From Desulfobacteraceae bacterium (GTDB taxonomy: Bacteria > Desulfobacterota > Desulfobacteria > Desulfobacterales > UBA11574), in assembly GCA_029857875.1 (NCBI GenBank), contig JAOUGB010000118.1, positions 1 through 7,013 on the forward strand: DNA of 7,013 nt. The letters are read 5' to 3'. The notes beneath the pieces were generated by a model. That model saw only the letters and a list, made by a program, of their open reading frames with translations, was not told where the DNA came from and ran no database searches. A program made the translations under genes and the position numbers. This document shows, piece by piece, positions 4,585-7,013 of the stretch (positions within the stretch are counted from its first letter, which is position 1; every line of letters begins with the position of its first letter).

Positions 4585-5319
4585 CTATTCCATCTGTGCC
4601 TTCAGCAATTCAGCAAAAGAAACCTGTTTATATCCAGAAGGAACTTTGAACTCACTTTCTGGGATAGTCTTTTTATCCAATTGCACCACATCCGTTTCGG
4701 ATTCCGAGTCGCCTCTCTCATACCTCACGCTCTTTAGTTCAAATCCTGCTTCCCAGAGTTTTTGATATTCAGGTGTATTTTCCGGCGAAGACTCCATCTC
4801 CATGCTATTCGTGCAGGAATTAAACTTTTTTAATACAGGTATTAGCGGTTTGTATTCTTTCATCAATGATGAATCAAGGGTCAGCCAGATTTCTTTAAAC
4901 AATTCGCCACCTACCAGAACCTTGTATTTTACCGTTTTATAACCTGCGATGGTTCCTCCATCACCGAGCTTGACAATGGACACATCCTGCCTGGAGGACC
5001 CTTTGCCTTTGGTCATCATCTTTCTCTGTTCTTCGGGAACTCCCTTCATCATCTGCTCAAACATTGCCGATAGAGAATTGCAGTATTCATCGGTCGTTCC
5101 AATAGAATACGTCTTTTGGTCATCGTTAATAAAAATCATCTCATCGCGGGGACCGTTGAGTATCCAAACAATCCCCTCCGAGGCGTTCTTTATCCTTCCC
5201 TTGGAGATCAGCGTAGTCTCGCCATTTTGATCCACCATAAAAAACCCGGCATCCGCCGGAATCACCAACCAAAAAACCACTGCCACAGCCATCAGTACAG
5301 ACCATTTTCTTGGTATCAT
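4585..5319 (-). CDS. Secreted DUF4412-like protein
   Basis: This 244-residue protein has a classical Sec signal peptide: Arg4 and Lys5, a hydrophobic core at 7-20, and an ADA cleavage site after residue 24. The mature part resembles DUF4412-type periplasmic or envelope proteins: a beta-strand opening, the stretch MIFINDDQKTYSI (61-73), a Met- and Lys-rich segment with EQMMKGVPEEQRKMM (88-102), the typical IAGYKTVKYKV (124-134), an IWLTLDSSL strand (144-152) and a C-terminal EFKVPSGYKQVSF (223-235). Two mature cysteines (80 and 169) could form a disulphide. No catalytic motif is visible and the family function is unknown. The start has AAGGAGATATACA upstream, a good ribosome-binding site about 9 nt from the ATG. 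A candidate promoter lies about 90 nt upstream. It may form a functional pair with the secreted SYLF protein next to it, but the 404-bp gap argues for separate transcription. Confidence 0.82.
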   Translation of the reverse strand: MIPRKWSVLMAVAVVFWLVIPADAGFFMVDQNGETTLISKGRIKNASEGIVWILNGPRDEMIFINDDQKTYSIGTTDEYCNSLSAMFEQMMKGVPEEQRKMMTKGKGSSRQDVSIVKLGDGGTIAGYKTVKYKVLVGGELFKEIWLTLDSSLMKEYKPLIPVLKKFNSCTNSMEMESSPENTPEYQKLWEAGFELKSVRYERGDSESETDVVQLDKKTIPESEFKVPSGYKQVSFAELLKAQME

Positions 5320-5409
5320 CTTGTATATCTCCTTTTCTTTACCAATTCTTCAAAAACAAATAGCTTCATCAACAGGCCTAAGACATGCTTACCGCGAAAA
5401 CTTTATTAC

Positions 5410-5439
5410 ATTATACAGCATAACTACAATCAGTGCCCA
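5410..5439 (-). promoter_or_regulatory. Candidate promoter of the DUF4412-like gene
   Basis: On the minus strand a perfect TATAAT (5410-5415) is preceded after 18 nt by TGGGCA (5434-5439), which matches four of six -35 bases. The leader would be about 85 nt. The perfect -10 is the main support. Confidence 0.4.
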
Positions 5440-5723
5440 CGTGTGCGATGCCCACTTTATTACCACCTTGTGGTATAATGGGTCAAGCGGAAAATATGCG
5501 CATATGGAAAAGTACGAATGGAAAGTTGTTGGGTATTTTGAGGGTTATGATATCTTGGAAATCTTGCCAGTATTTGGGCTACAAACAATTTAACAGGCAT
5601 TGTGATATCTGTAAAGATTTTAGGCTTGAAATTCCGGTCATACATAGCAGGTGTCCGTAACGTTGCGGAGGGGCTTCCAAAAATTTAGTGAGTACCGACA
5701 ACCTTTCTGTCACTTTTAATTTT
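5440..5723. other. Intergenic region without a supportable gene
   Basis: Short open frames exist on both strands here but none has a credible ribosome-binding site or recognisable motif. The region holds three small palindromes: TACCAC and GTGGTA around CTT (5461-5475), the perfect 12-bp ATATGCGCATAT (5494-5505) and the near-perfect 14-bp CCGTAACGTTGCGG (5655-5668). No clear intrinsic terminator for the SYLF gene is seen; GACA and TGTC around 5692-5712 make only a 4-bp stem. Confidence 0.5.
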
Positions 5724-6305
5724 TTACTTTTTTATTTTGGAAAACTTGGACCCCTCTATGGTCAGATTGTACATCAAGCCTTTTTGATCGAAGGCAAAAG
5801 CGACTATCGGGTCTTTGATGTTTGTGGTATCAATGGAGCCGCCGATACCGACCGTTACTAAAGCAACAGACCCGTCCACACCTGCTTTCCAGCCGTTACT
5901 CTCACGGAAACTTTTAAGTGCCTCTTTCTTAGTAAAAACAAGGATCAGCGTTTTTTTCTGTGCTCCGAGCTGAAAGCCGAAGGAGCCTGCGACGGTGCTG
6001 TAATATTCAATGGTCTTGCCGCCTATTCGTAAAGCTCCCTCGCCATATTCGCCACCGATTCCAAAACCAGCCTTATAAACGCTGGGAAACACCAGGACAC
6101 CCTTGGCTGATTTTAAATATTCTTTGGCACCTTTAACATTTTTATAAAAGTTTTTCAGGGTAACATCAGCGCTTACATTAATCTCTCTTGCAGTGGCGGC
6201 ATAAGATTCGGACGAATGAAATACTATTAGGCACAATGCCATGAGAGTCATGATGGTAAAAATTATCAAATTCCTGTCCCTGATAACTACTCGTCTAAGC
6301 TTCAT
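5724..6305 (-). CDS. Secreted SYLF-domain (Ysc84-type) lipid-binding protein
   Basis: The 193-residue product has an N-terminal signal sequence (basic residues 2-11, hydrophobic 13-29, likely cleavage after SYA at 36) and then one complete SYLF domain. Visible family features are the helix with LKSAKGVLVFPSVYKAGFG (64-82), the glycine-rich IGGEYGEG (83-90), YYSTVAGSFGFQLGAQ (101-116), ILVFT (121-125) and the final DQKGLMYNLTIEGSKF (173-188). SYLF domains bind phosphoinositides and other anionic lipids in eukaryotes; bacterial exported versions are common but their role is unknown, possibly at the outer membrane. The length is normal for a bacterial single-domain member. The ATG has AGGGG about 8 nt upstream, a moderate ribosome-binding site. 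Upstream lies an AT-rich divergent region shared with plus-strand frames. Confidence 0.92.
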   Translation of the reverse strand: MKLRRVVIRDRNLIIFTIMTLMALCLIVFHSSESYAATAREINVSADVTLKNFYKNVKGAKEYLKSAKGVLVFPSVYKAGFGIGGEYGEGALRIGGKTIEYYSTVAGSFGFQLGAQKKTLILVFTKKEALKSFRESNGWKAGVDGSVALVTVGIGGSIDTTNIKDPIVAFAFDQKGLMYNLTIEGSKFSKIKK

Positions 6306-6616
6306 CTTATTATCCCCTTTGATCTACGTGTCATTTGCAAAAAAGCTATTATAACTCCGTTTCAATATCTCAGTTCCATGTCAATCGATGGTGAACCGAA
6401 ACAGAACTATTCTTATAAATGCAAAATTCATGCAAAATTTAAAATTTCATTTTAGAATAAAATATTTTAATAAATTATAGTTGGTTAGCTTAAGATCATG
6501 CATTGTTGAACAAAAGTATTTAACAATTTTCGTCAAAATAAGCGCCATTATTTAACAGAATTTTAACTATTTTTGGGCTAATATTAGAAGGAAAAAACTG
6601 AGAAATATCAAGAGAC
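6306..6616. other. AT-rich divergent intergenic region
   Basis: The region between the SYLF gene and the right-hand plus-strand frames is very AT-rich and holds no gene I can support. On the minus strand a TTGACA (6379-6384) and a TATAAT (6348-6353) lie 25 nt apart, too far to act as one promoter, so the SYLF promoter is unresolved. It also holds an 11-bp tandem repeat (ATGCAAAATTC then ATGCAAAATTT, 6419-6440) and a small perfect hairpin ATTTTA-gaa-TAAAAT (6449-6463). Confidence 0.5.
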
Positions 6617-6650
6617 ATGACAGATAAATCTTATAAGTCTATATAAGATT
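6617..6650 (+). promoter_or_regulatory. Putative promoter overlapped by a 9-bp inverted repeat
   Basis: ATGACA (6617-6622, five of six -35 bases) is followed after 17 nt by TATATA (6640-6645). The perfect inverted repeat AATCTTATA (6627-6635) and TATAAGATT (6642-6650) covers the spacer and the -10 region, the usual place for a repressor operator. The first start codon of the plus-strand frames follows 13 nt later. Confidence 0.4.
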
Positions 6651-6663
6651 ATTAGGACATTGT

Positions 6664-6756
6664 ATGAAAAAACTAAATATTGATATTGATGCCCGAGTTG
6701 GTGGGTTAAAGGTTACGTGTCTGAAGCTTCAATTTTCGAAAAGTGAAGGTTTATAA
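6664..6756 (+). CDS. Short frame of 30 residues, possibly a frameshifted gene start
   Basis: The frame reads MKKLNIDIDARVGGLKVTCL and ends ten residues later. AGGA lies 6 nt upstream of the ATG and a candidate promoter with operator-like inverted repeat is just ahead. It resembles no family that I know. The stop falls where the next frame opens, so it may be the front part of a longer gene interrupted by a frameshift, or an independent short peptide. Confidence 0.3.
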   Translation: MKKLNIDIDARVGGLKVTCLKLQFSKSEGL

Positions 6757-6893
6757 CCGAAATCAAATGTTGTGATTTCTTGCCAAAAGAGCAACCCAAA
6801 GTTGATCAACTCCGATTACATATATCCCAAAATCCACAAAAAAGCAAAAAGTCTTGCCTCAAATGCAACACTCTTCCTATAATCAATTCATGA
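6747..6893 (+). pseudogene. Cysteine-containing open frame lacking its own start
   Basis: This frame contains EIKCCDFLPKEQPKVDQ and, near the end, SCLKCNTLPIINS before a TGA stop. It has no ATG and no ribosome-binding site. It overlaps the end of the preceding 30-residue frame, and a one-base shift would join the two into a protein of about 77 residues with CC and CxxC pairs. Its stop codon overlaps the next ATG as ATGA, an arrangement typical of translationally coupled genes, which favours real coding. It could be a frameshifted gene, a sequencing error or chance. Confidence 0.3.
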
Positions 6894-7013
6894 AGACGGT
6901 AAAGATTAAGAAGATTTCAGGAAGGTGGCATGTTTTTTGTCCTGAATGCAAAAGGTGGATCAGTTTAAGCCTATTTAAAAAGCAGGATAATACTCTTGTT
7001 TGCGTTTTTTGTG
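6890..7013 (+). CDS. Zinc ribbon protein, 3' end cut by the window
   Basis: At least 41 codons are present from MKTVKIKKISGRWHVFCPEC, and the frame is still open at the window edge. Cys17-Pro-Glu-Cys20 and Cys38-Val-Phe-Cys41 form two CxxC knuckles spaced as in a zinc ribbon, with the next residue starting in G as the common CxxCG. The sequence between them is WISLSLFKKQDNT. The ATG overlaps the preceding TGA in an ATGA, consistent with coupling; there is no ribosome-binding site of its own. The function cannot be told from this fragment; small ribbons of this kind may bind nucleic acid or act as transcription regulators. Confidence 0.6.
   Translation, partial: MKTVKIKKISGRWHVFCPECKRWISLSLFKKQDNTLVCVFC

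Noticed and set aside
5320..5340. Vector contamination suggested by AAGGAGATATACA before the DUF4412-like start, which matches a widely used phage T7 leader
   Set aside because: The match is 13 nt only and the flanks do not continue as the T7 leader; it is a natural strong ribosome-binding site with an AT-rich spacer.
5321..5660. Plus-strand open frames of 75-120 codons overlapping the 5' end and leader of the DUF4412-like gene
   Set aside because: They lack ribosome-binding sites and motifs, and overlap each other and the candidate promoter and the signal peptide coding region.
6348..6384. TTGACA and TATAAT as the SYLF gene promoter
   Set aside because: The two boxes are 25 nt apart, well outside the usual 16-18 nt spacing, and neither has a fitting partner at the right distance.

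Overview
This window looks like a moderately AT-rich bacterial chromosome segment. Two encoded proteins carry Sec signal peptides (a DUF4412-like and a SYLF protein), which suggests a Gram-negative host. The gene mix and the dense intergenic repeats resemble what I associate with Desulfobacterota (former Deltaproteobacteria), but there is no taxonomic marker, so that placement is a guess.

All seven complete genes lie on the minus strand, so reading in gene direction runs from high to low coordinates. In window order they are: a cyanase (cynS, 73-513); a 305-residue protein I do not recognise (683-1600); a YafJ-type class II glutamine amidotransferase (1756-2538); a GFA/CENP-V-type zinc protein (2778-3293); a small FmdB-type zinc ribbon protein (3683-3901); a secreted DUF4412-like protein (4585-5319); and a secreted SYLF (Ysc84-type) lipid-binding protein (5724-6305). 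From about 6620 the strand changes: a putative promoter with a perfect inverted repeat leads into short plus-strand reading frames, ending in a zinc-ribbon protein cut off by the window edge.

The genes do not form an obvious pathway or tight operon; gaps of 150 to 680 bp separate them. The intergenic DNA is the most unusual part. A short dispersed repeat (core resembling TTATGGACGTCCC) occurs about eight times, always in the same orientation and only in or next to the gaps between 1 and 4373. Three copies share an extra 20-bp left extension. A second, 67-bp direct repeat (60/67 identical) brackets the block holding the 305-residue gene and the amidotransferase. The 683-bp gap upstream of the FmdB gene holds a chain of nested hairpins (3976-4224), a 9-bp inverted repeat (4299-4333) and a 19-bp-stem hairpin (4490-4531). 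No transposase, integrase, CRISPR array, rRNA or tRNA is visible.

The best candidates for something undescribed are (i) the same-strand repeat family that marks gene boundaries, (ii) the structured region ahead of the FmdB gene, and (iii) the inverted-repeat-controlled group of cysteine-containing small frames at the right end. These are inferences from sequence patterns; no homology search was possible.
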